DNA of 64,000 nucleotides from Macrococcoides psychrotolerans (lineage in GTDB: Bacteria > Bacillota > Bacilli > Staphylococcales > Staphylococcaceae): positions 744,001-808,000 of the forward strand of contig NZ_CP124591.1 of assembly GCF_038095555.1 (NCBI RefSeq). The letters are read 5' to 3'. A program made the position numbers and the translations under genes. Position 1 is the stretch's first letter; each line of letters opens with the position of its first letter. This document shows, in pieces, positions 35,321-44,466 of the stretch. The notes beneath the pieces are model-generated. The model was not told the DNA's origin. It saw only the letters and a list, made by a program, of their open reading frames with translations, and did no database searches.

Positions 35321-37165
35321 ATGACTAAATTAAGAGAAGATGTACGTAATATTGCAATTATAGCCCACGTCGACCATGGGAAAACGACTTTAGTAGATGA
35401 ATTATTAAAGCAATCGGGAACATTCCGTGAGAACGAGCAGGTTGATGAACGTGCAATGGATTCAAATGATATCGAAAGAGAACGTGGTATCACGATTTTA
35501 GCAAAGAATACAGCGATAGACTATAAAGGAACGCGTATCAACATTCTGGACACACCAGGACACGCCGATTTTGGTGGAGAAGTGGAACGTATCATGAAAA
35601 TGGTAGATGGTGTTATTCTTGTTGTTGATGCATACGAAGGAACAATGCCACAGACGCGTTTCGTATTAAAGAAAGCGTTAGAACAAAACTTAAAGCCAGT
35701 TGTTGTAGTAAATAAAATAGATAAACCTTCAGCAAGACCTGAAGAAGTTTTAGACGAAGTATATGATTTATTTATTGAATTAGAAGCAAATGATGAGCAG
35801 CTCGATTTCCCTGTAGTGTATGCTTCAGCAATCAATGGAACTGCAAGTTTAGATGCAGCGACACAAGATGAGAACATGCAGAGCTTATACGAAACAATTA
35901 TCGATTACGTCCCTGCACCGATTGATAACCGTGATGAGGATCTGCAGTTCCAGGTTGCATTACTTGATTACAATGACTATGTTGGTCGTATTGGTATCGG
36001 TCGCGTATTCCGTGGAACGATGGAAGTGGGTCAACAAGTATCATTGATTAAATTAGATGGTACAATCAAGAATTTCCGTGTGACGAAGATCTTCGGTTTC
36101 TTCGGATTAAAACGTGTTGAAATCGAAAAAGCATATGCAGGAGACTTAATCGCAGTCTCTGGTATGGAAGATATTAACGTAGGAGAAACTGTGGCGCCAG
36201 TTGACAATCCTGAAGCGTTACCTGTTCTGCGCATCGATGAGCCGACTTTACAGATGACATTCTCTGTAAATAACTCACCATTTGCAGGTAAGGAAGGGAA
36301 ATTCGTTACAGCACGTAATATTCAAGACCGTCTTGAATCACAGCTTGAAACAGACGTATCATTACGCGTTGAATCTGTAGGTCCGGATAGCTGGACTGTA
36401 TCTGGCCGTGGGGAACTGCATTTATCCATCTTAATCGAGAATATGCGTCGTGAAGGTTTCGAACTTCAAGTATCAAAGCCTGAAGTTATCGTAAAAGAAA
36501 TCGACGGTAAGAAATATGAGCCGTATGAGCGTGTACAAATTGATGTACCGGAAGAACATACAGGTTCTGTTATAGAATCTCTTGGAGTACGTAAAGGTGA
36601 AATGGTAGATATGGTTAATGGTGGTAATGGCCATACACGTCTTATCTTTAACGTGCCTGCACGTGGACTAATTGGATACCGTACGGAATTTATGTCGATG
36701 ACACGTGGTTACGGTATTTTAAACCATACCTTTGATGAATATCGTCCATTACTTAAAGGACGTATCGGTGGTCGTCGTAACGGTGTTCTTGTGTCTATCG
36801 ATAAAGGGGTAGCAAGTACGTATGCCATCTTAGCGCTGGAAGACCGTGGTGTAAACTTCATGGAACCAGGAACTGAAGTATATGAAGGCATGATCGTTGG
36901 TGAAAACTCACGTGATAATGACTTAACGGTTAACATTACGAAAGTGAAAGCAGCAAACAACATTCGTTCTGCGACAAAAGAACAGACAACAACGATGAAG
37001 AAACCGAGAATCTTAACACTTGAAGAAGCGTTAGAATACTTAAACGATGATGAGTTAGTGGAAGTTACACCAGAATCTATTCGTCTAAGAAAGAAAACAT
37101 TAGATAAATCGCAACGTGAAAGAGAACAGAAGAAAGCTAAAGCTGCATTACAGGAAGAAGAATAG
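35321..37165 (+). CDS. typA: Ribosome-binding translational GTPase TypA/BipA
   Basis: A 614-residue EF-G-like GTPase acting on the ribosome in stress and subunit assembly. G1 AHVDHGKTT, switch I RERGITI, G3 DTPGHADF, G4 NKIDK, followed by the EF-Tu-like barrel and the BipA-specific C-terminal domain (GFELQVSKPEVI..., LIGYRTEF). The length is typical. It lies 10 bp before the YlaH-like gene. Confidence 0.97.
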   Translation: MTKLREDVRNIAIIAHVDHGKTTLVDELLKQSGTFRENEQVDERAMDSNDIERERGITILAKNTAIDYKGTRINILDTPGHADFGGEVERIMKMVDGVILVVDAYEGTMPQTRFVLKKALEQNLKPVVVVNKIDKPSARPEEVLDEVYDLFIELEANDEQLDFPVVYASAINGTASLDAATQDENMQSLYETIIDYVPAPIDNRDEDLQFQVALLDYNDYVGRIGIGRVFRGTMEVGQQVSLIKLDGTIKNFRVTKIFGFFGLKRVEIEKAYAGDLIAVSGMEDINVGETVAPVDNPEALPVLRIDEPTLQMTFSVNNSPFAGKEGKFVTARNIQDRLESQLETDVSLRVESVGPDSWTVSGRGELHLSILIENMRREGFELQVSKPEVIVKEIDGKKYEPYERVQIDVPEEHTGSVIESLGVRKGEMVDMVNGGNGHTRLIFNVPARGLIGYRTEFMSMTRGYGILNHTFDEYRPLLKGRIGGRRNGVLVSIDKGVASTYAILALEDRGVNFMEPGTEVYEGMIVGENSRDNDLTVNITKVKAANNIRSATKEQTTTMKKPRILTLEEALEYLNDDELVEVTPESIRLRKKTLDKSQREREQKKAKAALQEEE

Positions 37166-37175
37166 GAGTGATTAA

Positions 37176-37520
37176 ATGAACTTTCTTATAGGGAACGTAA
37201 GCACGGATCCTGAACAAAGAATGTCATTTCTCGCAAAACTGTTTGCAGTAGATAAAAATCCAGAAGCTGGCATGTGGTATTTACTTATCGCAATCTTTAT
37301 ACTAAGTGCAATCGTCTATAATCTAGGCTTTGCACGTAAGTTAAAGCTATGGCAGAATGTAGTGATCTATATCATGCTATTTTTAGGATGCATCATACTT
37401 AACTTCCTTGCGGTATTTCTACCGGTAGGGGAAAGCCTGATCATCGCAGCCATCGTTTTAGGATTATATCGCTATCGACTGCATAAAGAACGTAATCAGA
37501 AAATAGAAAACAGAGATTAG
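37176..37520 (+). CDS. YlaH-like membrane protein
   Basis: A 114-residue protein with three membrane segments (about residues 32-52, 64-84 and 86-100) and the central KLWQNVVIYIMLFLGC motif of the YlaH-like family. It is downstream of typA as in Bacillus. Function unknown. The terminator overlaps its stop codon. Confidence 0.85.
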   Translation: MNFLIGNVSTDPEQRMSFLAKLFAVDKNPEAGMWYLLIAIFILSAIVYNLGFARKLKLWQNVVIYIMLFLGCIILNFLAVFLPVGESLIIAAIVLGLYRYRLHKERNQKIENRD

Positions 37521-37543
37521 GCAGCAGCCTGATCTCTGTTTTT
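37509..37543. terminator. Terminator overlapping the YlaH-like stop codon
   Basis: AACAGAGATTAGGC / GCCTGATCTCTGTT stem with one G-U pair, followed by TTTTTATG. The stop codon TAG lies in the ascending arm. It is shared with the convergent gene. Confidence 0.85.
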
Positions 37544-37547
37544 ATGT

Positions 37548-38027
37548 CTATATAATTTCAATTCCCGTTACATGGGCAAGTTTCAAATTTAGTGTATCTT
37601 CCAGTAAATAGGCATCGACCATCCCGTCATCATATAGACGTTTACCATCTTTAGAAAACTGAACATAAAAATTCGGTAACGCATCTAATTGAATCTCAGC
37701 ACTTTCAGTTTCGTTAGTCAGCCTTATACGTGTAGCATCCTGATGAGGCTCGGCATTCCTAATAAATGGTTCGAGGTTCATTAAGAATGTCCCTTCAAGC
37801 AGTTGCTGCTTCTTGTATTTCTTTTCTGAAACAAGTGTCGGAGGCTTTGAACCGCCTTCTAATATCTCTCGATTCCATTCATAATTATCCTGAAATGAAA
37901 TGGTATCATCATCAAGTTTAATCGTTTTCTTGATTGTATCCATCTCAACTTTACGATCATCAAAGATAAAAGTTGAAGGATCCAGTGTAATATTAAAATT
38001 TACTTTTCCCTTAATTTGAATTATCAT
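37548..38027 (-). CDS. Conserved hypothetical protein beside ylaN
   Basis: A 159-residue beta-rich protein starting MIIQIKGKVNFNITLDPSTF. No catalytic motif recognised. An equivalent staphylococcal gene at this place is, as far as I recall, sometimes labelled peptidyl-prolyl isomerase, which the sequence does not support clearly. The ATG at 38027 is chosen because AAAGGGTGA precedes it. Confidence 0.7.
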   Translation of the reverse strand: MIIQIKGKVNFNITLDPSTFIFDDRKVEMDTIKKTIKLDDDTISFQDNYEWNREILEGGSKPPTLVSEKKYKKQQLLEGTFLMNLEPFIRNAEPHQDATRIRLTNETESAEIQLDALPNFYVQFSKDGKRLYDDGMVDAYLLEDTLNLKLAHVTGIEII

Positions 38028-38144
38028 CACAATCACCCTTTCAATCATATTATGATATACATTGGTCGATTAGTAAATGCTTGATTTTTAAAGGCTCGTG
38101 CTATAGAATTTTAAAGTATAGAATATGAAATGAGGGAGTATGCT

Positions 38145-38420
38145 ATGCAGGGGAATAATGATTACAAACAAAAGGCATATGACCAGCTTAATCAAGATGC
38201 AGACAAGATTCTGCAGCTGATTAAAGTCCAGATGGATAACTTAACGATGCCTCAATGTCCACTTTATGAGGAAGTTTTAGATACACAGATGTTCGGGTTA
38301 AGCCGTGAAGTTGATTTTGCAGTGAAGATAGGACTTGTGGACGCCGATGAAGGGAAAGCATTACTTGTGACGCTTGAGAAAGAATTATCTAAGCTCCATG
38401 ATGCGTTTACCAATATTTAA
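38145..38420 (+). CDS. ylaN: YlaN (UPF0358) family protein
   Basis: A 91-residue helical protein MQGNNDYKQKAYDQLNQDADKIL... with the family segment CPLYEEVLDTQMFGLSREVDFAVKIGL. YlaN is essential or important in Bacillus and has been linked to iron and Fur function in S. aureus. The ATG at 38145 follows GAGGGAG; an earlier ATG at 38130 precedes the ribosome site. Confidence 0.92.
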   Translation: MQGNNDYKQKAYDQLNQDADKILQLIKVQMDNLTMPQCPLYEEVLDTQMFGLSREVDFAVKIGLVDADEGKALLVTLEKELSKLHDAFTNI

Positions 38421-38450
38421 GTCTAAAGCGCATGCTTTAGACTATTTTTT
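38420..38450 (+). terminator. ylaN terminator
   Basis: AGTCTAAAGC / GCTTTAGACT stem with loop GCAT followed by ATTTTTTAG. It begins on the last base of the ylaN stop codon and lies just before ftsW. Confidence 0.85.
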
Positions 38451-38467
38451 AGAAATGAGCGGATTTG

Positions 38468-39667
38468 ATGAATTACTTGAAAGAATTTTTTGATTATGTT
38501 AAGCACAATACTAAATATGTGGATTTTCCGTTGCTGATTACATATGTTGTACTTACGCTTACAGGGCTTGTGATGATCTACAGTGCGAGTATGGTTGCGG
38601 CGACACGTGGGACATTGACCGGTGGTATACCTGTCAATGCAAACTATTTCTATGTTAGACAGTTGTTTGCAATTATCCTTAGCTTCGGTATCGTTTTTGT
38701 AATGACTTATTTTATGTCGATTAATCTGTTGTACAACAAGAGATTACAGCAGTTTGCAATCTTTGGTGTCATGGCGCTGCTTATTCTCACCCGAATTTTC
38801 GGACGTGAGGTCAATGGTGCGAAGAGCTGGCTAAACTTAGGATTTATGCAGCTACAGACTTCTGAGCTATTGAAGATCGTGGTGATCATCTACCTGGCAT
38901 ATATCTATAACAAGAAACGTAATCTTGATAAACTGAGTACGGATATCATCGCACCACTTATTCTCGTAGGACTTTGTTCTGGTTTAGTACTGATGCAGAA
39001 TGATTTCGGCTCCACAGCACTGATCCTGATGATTGTTGGCAGTATCTTCTTATATTCAGGTATTGCTATTAAGACGGTACTTAAGATGGGGGCATTAGTC
39101 GCTGTGAGTCTAGCGACCGTTACATTATTTTCTCTAGGCACGGGCCTTACAAACTTTCTCGGTGCCCATCAGAAACAGCGTTTTGAAGTACTTGCAAATC
39201 CCTTCAAAGATGAAAGTGGGGCAGGATATCACCTATCCAACTCACTGCTTGCTATCGGTAATGGGGGATTCTTCGGTAAAGGGTTAGGTAACGGGGTGAT
39301 GAAGCTTGGGTATCTGCCTGAGCCGCATACCGATTTCATCTTTGCCGTGATTGCGGAAGAACTGGGGCTGCTCGGTGTGATTGTCATCATCAGTCTGCTC
39401 TTTTATATTGTGTTTAAAGGGTTTGTCTATGCAGCAAGCGCGCGTACAATGTTTCATAAGCTGATCTGTGTCGGCGTATCCAGCTATATCGGAATCCAGA
39501 CATTTATTAATCTCGGTGGAATCTCCGGATTAATTCCTTTAACTGGAGTGCCGTTACCATTTTTAAGTTATGGTGGATCGAGTTTGATGAGTTTATCTAT
39601 TGCAATTGGATTACTGCTTATGACATCGAAGGATATTAAGCGAGATAATGAACGAAGAAAAGTATAG
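38468..39667 (+). CDS. ftsW: Lipid II polymerase / cell division protein FtsW
   Basis: SEDS-family peptidoglycan glycosyltransferase, 399 residues with about ten membrane segments. Family landmarks: GAKSWLNLGFMQLQTSELLK, LPEPHTDFIFAVIAEELG and PLPFLSYGGSS. A cytosolic division-site partner of a class B PBP. It lies between ylaN and pycA as in S. aureus. ATG 38468 is used; a TTG one codon earlier is an alternative. Confidence 0.92.
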   Translation: MNYLKEFFDYVKHNTKYVDFPLLITYVVLTLTGLVMIYSASMVAATRGTLTGGIPVNANYFYVRQLFAIILSFGIVFVMTYFMSINLLYNKRLQQFAIFGVMALLILTRIFGREVNGAKSWLNLGFMQLQTSELLKIVVIIYLAYIYNKKRNLDKLSTDIIAPLILVGLCSGLVLMQNDFGSTALILMIVGSIFLYSGIAIKTVLKMGALVAVSLATVTLFSLGTGLTNFLGAHQKQRFEVLANPFKDESGAGYHLSNSLLAIGNGGFFGKGLGNGVMKLGYLPEPHTDFIFAVIAEELGLLGVIVIISLLFYIVFKGFVYAASARTMFHKLICVGVSSYIGIQTFINLGGISGLIPLTGVPLPFLSYGGSSLMSLSIAIGLLLMTSKDIKRDNERRKV

Positions 39668-39721
39668 AAATAAATTAGAGACTGGGTGATTAATGCCTTT
39701 CTCTTTTTTTATACTACCATG

Positions 39722-39735
39722 TGAAAGCGATAACA
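39722..39735. promoter_or_regulatory. cre-like CcpA operator upstream of pycA
   Basis: TGAAAGCGATAACA fits both common cre consensus forms (TGWNANCGNTNWCA and TGNAANCGNWWNCA) without mismatch. It is about 100 bp upstream of the pycA start and 50-60 bp upstream of TATAAT-like boxes (39787-39797). An upstream position allows activation or repression. Confidence 0.6.
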
Positions 39736-39833
39736 ATATGACGAGTTCGTGTCAATTATGGCTAAAAGCAGAATGTTCTTAACAATTATAATATAATGTA
39801 TAAGAAATGAAATGAACTGAGTGGAGGCTGTAT

Positions 39834-42800
39834 ATGAAAACGATTAAGAAATTACTTGTCGCTAACCGTGGTGAAATTGCAATACGTATTTTTAGGGCTG
39901 CTACAGAACTACATATTCCGACTGTTGCAATCTATTCTAAAGAAGACAAAGGTGCACTTCACCGATATAAGGCAGATGAGGCTTATCTCATTGAAGGCGC
40001 AAGTCCGTCTGATTGCTATCTTGACATTGAAGCGATTATAGAGACTGCAAAATCATGTGGTGCAAATGCAATTCATCCGGGGTATGGTTTCTTAAGTGAA
40101 AATCAGCAGTTTGCAGTGCGCTGTGCACAAGAGAATATCATCTTCATCGGTCCGGAAGTCCGTCATCTCGATATGTTTGGTGACAAGATAAAAGCACGTA
40201 ATACAGCAATCCAGGCTGGACTTCCGGTGATACCCGGAACAAAGGATGCAATTAAAGGTTTAGATGAAGCGGTGCAGTTTGCACATGATAAGTATCCGGT
40301 TATGATAAAAGCACTGTCTGGTGGCGGTGGAAAGGGCATGCGTATCGTGCGCAATGCTGAAGAACTGGAAGAAGCCATTTCACGCGCGCAATCAGAGGCA
40401 ATGAAATCCTTTGGAAGCAGCGAAATTTATATTGAACAGTATATAGATGCGCCGAAGCATATTGAAGTTCAGATCATTGGAGATAAGTTCGGCAATATTG
40501 TTCATCTCTTTGAACGAGATTGTTCAGTACAACGTCGACACCAGAAAGTAGTTGAAGTTGCGCCATCAGTCGGATTAAGTGATACCGTAAGAATGAACAT
40601 CTGCAACGCTGCGGTTGATCTGATGCAGCAGATTTCATACGTCAACGCCGGGACGGTAGAATTTTTAGTTCAGGGAGAGGATTTTTATTTTATAGAAGTA
40701 AACCCGCGTGTTCAAGTAGAACATACGATTACAGAGATGGTCACAGGGATAGATATCGTTAAGTCACAGCTACTGATAGCTGATGGGGCAAAGTTAAGTG
40801 ATGAACGCATCGCGATTCCACAGCAGCACGAGATTGTGACACACGGCTATGCGATTCAATGTCGAATTACGACAGAAGATCCTGCTAATAACTTTTTACC
40901 GGACACAGGTCGTATCACAGCGTATCGCTCAAGTGGCGGGTTTGGTGTGCGTCTTGACGCAGGTGATGGCTTCCAGGGCGCTGAAATCTCTCCTTACTAT
41001 GATTCACTACTCGTTAAATTGTCTACGCATGCCCTTACCTTCAAGCAGGCTGAAGAAAAGATGGTACGTTCATTAAAAGAAATGAGGATCCGCGGTATTA
41101 AGACAAACTTACAGTTCCTTCTGAATGTAGTACAGCACCCTATGTTTACTGCAGGTAATTACAATACGCGTTTCCTGGAACTTTATCCTGAATTATTTGA
41201 CATAGAAGCCCCTAAAGATAGAGGGACGAAGACGTTAGCATATATCGCTGATATTACTGTGAACGGTTTTCCGGGTATTAAAAAGACAGAGAAACCTGAC
41301 TTTGAACTTCCGCTTACCAAGACCTTTAAAGCCACTGGTTTATCAGGAACGAAGCAGCTGCTGGATGAACATGGGCCATCTTATGTCAGCGACTGGATCA
41401 AAGCGCAACAAGAAGTACTGATTACTGATACAACATTTCGAGATGCGCATCAGTCATTGCTGGCAACGCGTGTGCGTACTAAAGATATGCTTGCGATCGC
41501 ATCACAGACCAATCATCACCTAATTGATAGCTTCTCATTAGAAATGTGGGGTGGTGCAACATTTGATGTAGCATATAACTTTCTGAAAGAAGATCCGTGG
41601 GAGAGGCTCAGAAAGTTACGAACGGCTGTACCAAACATACTATTTCAAATGCTCTTAAGAGCATCGAATGCTGTCGGTTATAAGAACTATCCAGATAACG
41701 TTGTGCAACAGTTCATCCGAGCGGCAAGTGATAATGGTATCGATGTCTTTAGAATATTTGATTCGCTTAACTGGCTCGATCAGATGAAAGTAGCCAATGA
41801 AGCGGTACTGAATGCAGGTAAAATTTCTGAAGGGACCATCTGTTATACCGGCGATATATTAAATCCAAAGCGTTCAGATGTCTATACGCTAGACTATTAT
41901 TTAAAGATGGCTAAAGCGATGGAACGAGAAGGATTCCATATCCTAGCGATAAAAGATATGGCTGGCCTGTTGAAACCTGAAGCAGCTTATATATTAATTC
42001 AGGCATTAAAAGCAGAAGTATCATTACCAATTCATCTGCATACACACGATACGAGTGGTAATGGTATTATGACGTACAATAGAGCAATCGATGCAGGTGT
42101 TGATATTATTGATACGGCGATTTCCAGTATGAGTGGACTGACAAGTCAGCCTTCGTTGAACAGTCTCTATTACAGTTTAGAAGGAAAAGACAGACAGGTA
42201 CGTGCAGATATAGAAGGACTTGAAGCACTTTCACATTACTGGTCAGTGGTGCGCAAGTTCTATCATAACTTCGAAAGTGATATACAGTCACCAAACACTG
42301 AAATATACCAGCATGAAATGCCAGGAGGACAATACTCGAACATTGAACAGCAGGCGAAAAGCTTAGGTCTTGGCGATCAGTTTGAAGCGGTTAAAGATAT
42401 GTATAAAAGAGTGAATATGATGTTCGGTGATATTGTTAAAGTTACACCATCTTCCAAAGTCGTCGGGGACATGGCATTATACATGGTGCAGAACAACCTT
42501 GATGAACAGACAGTTATAGAACGCGGAGAAAGCCTTGACTTCCCGGACTCCGTCGTATCCTTCTTTAAAGGAGAGATTGGACAACCGGCAAATGGCTTTC
42601 CTGAAAGATTGCAAAACGTCGTATTAAAGGGAAAAGAACCGCTTACTGTACGACCTGGGGAAGCATTAGCACATGTAGATTTCAATGAACTGCAGCAGAC
42701 GCTTACAGAACGTTTTCAAGATGTCGCTGAGGAAGATGTCCTCAGTTATGCACTATATCCGAAAGTATTTGAAGTATATAAAGAGACAGAAGCGCGATAT

Positions 42801-43256
42801 GGCAATATTTCATTGCTCGACACACCGACATTCTTCTATGGTATGCGCAAAAATGAAACTGTAGAAATAGATATCGATGCCGGCAAAACGCTGATTGTCA
42901 AACTACTGAGCATCGGACATGTGCACGAAGATGGATATCGTACGTTATATTTTGAACTTAACGGGATGCCAAGACAAGTACGTGTGAAAGATAATGCGGC
43001 TGAAGTAAGTGTCAATACATTACTTAAAGCAGATGCTAAGAATAACAAGCATATTGGAGCGCAGATGCCAGGTACGGTTGGAGAAATTAAAGTGTCAGCA
43101 GGAGCGCACGTTCGTGCGGGTCAAACGTTGATGATTACTGAAGCGATGAAGATGGAGACAAGTGTACAGGCGCCTGTAGATGCGGTGGTGAAACACATCC
43201 ATGTAGCAACTGGAACAGCTATCCAGACAGGCGATTTGTTAGTCGAGTTTGAATAA
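39834..43256 (+). CDS. pycA: Pyruvate carboxylase
   Basis: Biotin enzyme that converts pyruvate and bicarbonate to oxaloacetate. The 1,140-residue single chain has the normal order: biotin carboxylase (about 1-460; ATP-grasp KALSGGGGKGMR, EVNPRVQVEHTITE), carboxyltransferase (about 530-800; DTTFRDAHQSLLATRVR, metal site HLHTHDTSGNG), a PC/PYC-C allosteric region, and a biotinyl domain with EAMKMETSV, Lys1106 being the biotin site. GGAGG precedes the start. Together with PDH in this window it sets the fate of pyruvate. Confidence 0.97.
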   Translation: MKTIKKLLVANRGEIAIRIFRAATELHIPTVAIYSKEDKGALHRYKADEAYLIEGASPSDCYLDIEAIIETAKSCGANAIHPGYGFLSENQQFAVRCAQENIIFIGPEVRHLDMFGDKIKARNTAIQAGLPVIPGTKDAIKGLDEAVQFAHDKYPVMIKALSGGGGKGMRIVRNAEELEEAISRAQSEAMKSFGSSEIYIEQYIDAPKHIEVQIIGDKFGNIVHLFERDCSVQRRHQKVVEVAPSVGLSDTVRMNICNAAVDLMQQISYVNAGTVEFLVQGEDFYFIEVNPRVQVEHTITEMVTGIDIVKSQLLIADGAKLSDERIAIPQQHEIVTHGYAIQCRITTEDPANNFLPDTGRITAYRSSGGFGVRLDAGDGFQGAEISPYYDSLLVKLSTHALTFKQAEEKMVRSLKEMRIRGIKTNLQFLLNVVQHPMFTAGNYNTRFLELYPELFDIEAPKDRGTKTLAYIADITVNGFPGIKKTEKPDFELPLTKTFKATGLSGTKQLLDEHGPSYVSDWIKAQQEVLITDTTFRDAHQSLLATRVRTKDMLAIASQTNHHLIDSFSLEMWGGATFDVAYNFLKEDPWERLRKLRTAVPNILFQMLLRASNAVGYKNYPDNVVQQFIRAASDNGIDVFRIFDSLNWLDQMKVANEAVLNAGKISEGTICYTGDILNPKRSDVYTLDYYLKMAKAMEREGFHILAIKDMAGLLKPEAAYILIQALKAEVSLPIHLHTHDTSGNGIMTYNRAIDAGVDIIDTAISSMSGLTSQPSLNSLYYSLEGKDRQVRADIEGLEALSHYWSVVRKFYHNFESDIQSPNTEIYQHEMPGGQYSNIEQQAKSLGLGDQFEAVKDMYKRVNMMFGDIVKVTPSSKVVGDMALYMVQNNLDEQTVIERGESLDFPDSVVSFFKGEIGQPANGFPERLQNVVLKGKEPLTVRPGEALAHVDFNELQQTLTERFQDVAEEDVLSYALYPKVFEVYKETEARYGNISLLDTPTFFYGMRKNETVEIDIDAGKTLIVKLLSIGHVHEDGYRTLYFELNGMPRQVRVKDNAAEVSVNTLLKADAKNNKHIGAQMPGTVGEIKVSAGAHVRAGQTLMITEAMKMETSVQAPVDAVVKHIHVATGTAIQTGDLLVEFE

Positions 43257-43264
43257 AATAAAAT

Positions 43265-43303
43265 AAGCGTTGGCAATGATTACATTGCCGACGCTTGTTT
43301 TTA
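43265..43303. terminator. Bidirectional terminator, pycA / ctaA
   Basis: AAGCGTTGGCAATG / CATTGCCGACGCTT stem (one mismatch or wobble) followed by GTTTTTAT, between convergent genes. Confidence 0.85.
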
Positions 43304-43314
43304 TGTGAAATCAT

Positions 43315-44226
43315 TTATTTTGCTCTGCTAATAAGCAGGATAAAGTAACATAACAGGCCAAAGAGTAAAGTTATAAACAAGGCATGGAGTAACGCGATAT
43401 AGAGATTAACTGCTGTAAATATCGTTAATGCACCAGTTGTTACTTGTAAACAGATTAATATGAAAGCAATCATATAACCGTATTTAATAACACGGTACTG
43501 CGCGTAGTTTCGCATAGCATGAAAGGCAACATAAGTCAGCCATATAAATAGAATGAAAGCAAGCGTTCTATGGCTCATCTGCACCCATTCATAGAAGTTC
43601 TGTGGCAGTGTAAACGCACCCTTACGACAGAGCGGCCAGCTGGAGCAGGCGAGGCTTGCTTTCTCATGGCGTACGAGTGCACCACTATAGATAACAAAAT
43701 AGATAAAGCTTGTGAGCCCGATCGTATGACGTCTAAGCTTCGGCTGTAATGTGAGTTTAGTTGCATCAAATTTCTGATCGACTTCAAAGATAAGCAGTGT
43801 AAGTAGAAATACAGCACTGAAGCTAATCAGTGATATTCCGAAGTGAAGCGCAAGTACAAAACCATTCTGTTGCCACATCACTGCCGCCGCACCGATCAAA
43901 GCCTGTGCAAAGATAAATCCGATGCTCATATAGCAAAGGAACTTTGTTTCTTTCTTGTGTCCAATATATTTTATGCTGAGTATTACAAGCCATGTCACAG
44001 ATAATAATGCGAGACCTGAGACGCCACGGTGAGCAAGCTCAATCAAGGTCTCTTTCGGAATATGAGTTGGTACAAACTTTCCGTGACAAAGTGGCCAGCT
44101 ACTACCACAGCCATCTGCAGATCCTGTCTTTGTTACGAGTGCACCACCAATCTGAACAAATAACATGAGCACGGTCGTAAACAATGATAACCATTTTAAA
44201 TTCTTTTCTTTTAACAACAAAAACAC
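43315..44226 (-). CDS. ctaA: Heme A synthase
   Basis: Oxidises the C8 methyl of heme O to give heme A in the membrane. The 303-residue length and eight membrane segments are typical of the Gram-positive type. It has two repeats with heme-ligand histidines (ELAHRGVSG and QMSHRTLAF) and paired cysteines in CGSSWPLCHGKFVP and CSSWPLCRKGAF. It is divergent from ctaB, as in Bacillus and Staphylococcus. Confidence 0.95.
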   Translation of the reverse strand: MFLLLKEKNLKWLSLFTTVLMLFVQIGGALVTKTGSADGCGSSWPLCHGKFVPTHIPKETLIELAHRGVSGLALLSVTWLVILSIKYIGHKKETKFLCYMSIGFIFAQALIGAAAVMWQQNGFVLALHFGISLISFSAVFLLTLLIFEVDQKFDATKLTLQPKLRRHTIGLTSFIYFVIYSGALVRHEKASLACSSWPLCRKGAFTLPQNFYEWVQMSHRTLAFILFIWLTYVAFHAMRNYAQYRVIKYGYMIAFILICLQVTTGALTIFTAVNLYIALLHALFITLLFGLLCYFILLISRAK

Positions 44227-44324
44227 CTCTATCTATATTCTTAACATCTATAAATAATGTCATTTTATCTCATTTCTAAATAGTATATACTTAAGTTATA
44301 GTATATCAATCATAGGGATAAGTA

Positions 44325-44412
44325 AATGTGTCACATTCGTGAACAATTGAAATTACTTGTAAAAAAGAAAAATGTCACAATTTAATTTCGAAAATGTATA
44401 GAAAATGTGACA
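44325..44412. promoter_or_regulatory. Cluster of TGTCACA/TGTGACA boxes between ctaA and ctaB
   Basis: The divergent 240-bp ctaA-ctaB region holds AATGTGTCACATT (44325-44337, a 13-bp palindrome), TGTCACA (44373-44379) and its inverse TGTGACA (44406-44412). The spacing of 27 bases between the last two fits a looped or dimer-of-dimers site. A ResD/SrrA- or Rex/FNR-like regulator is possible; none is proven. Confidence 0.45.
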
Positions 44413-44466
44413 GTTTTCATATATTATTGTTATTATATGCGTTAGTATTGTAAAAGGAGGGTGAAA

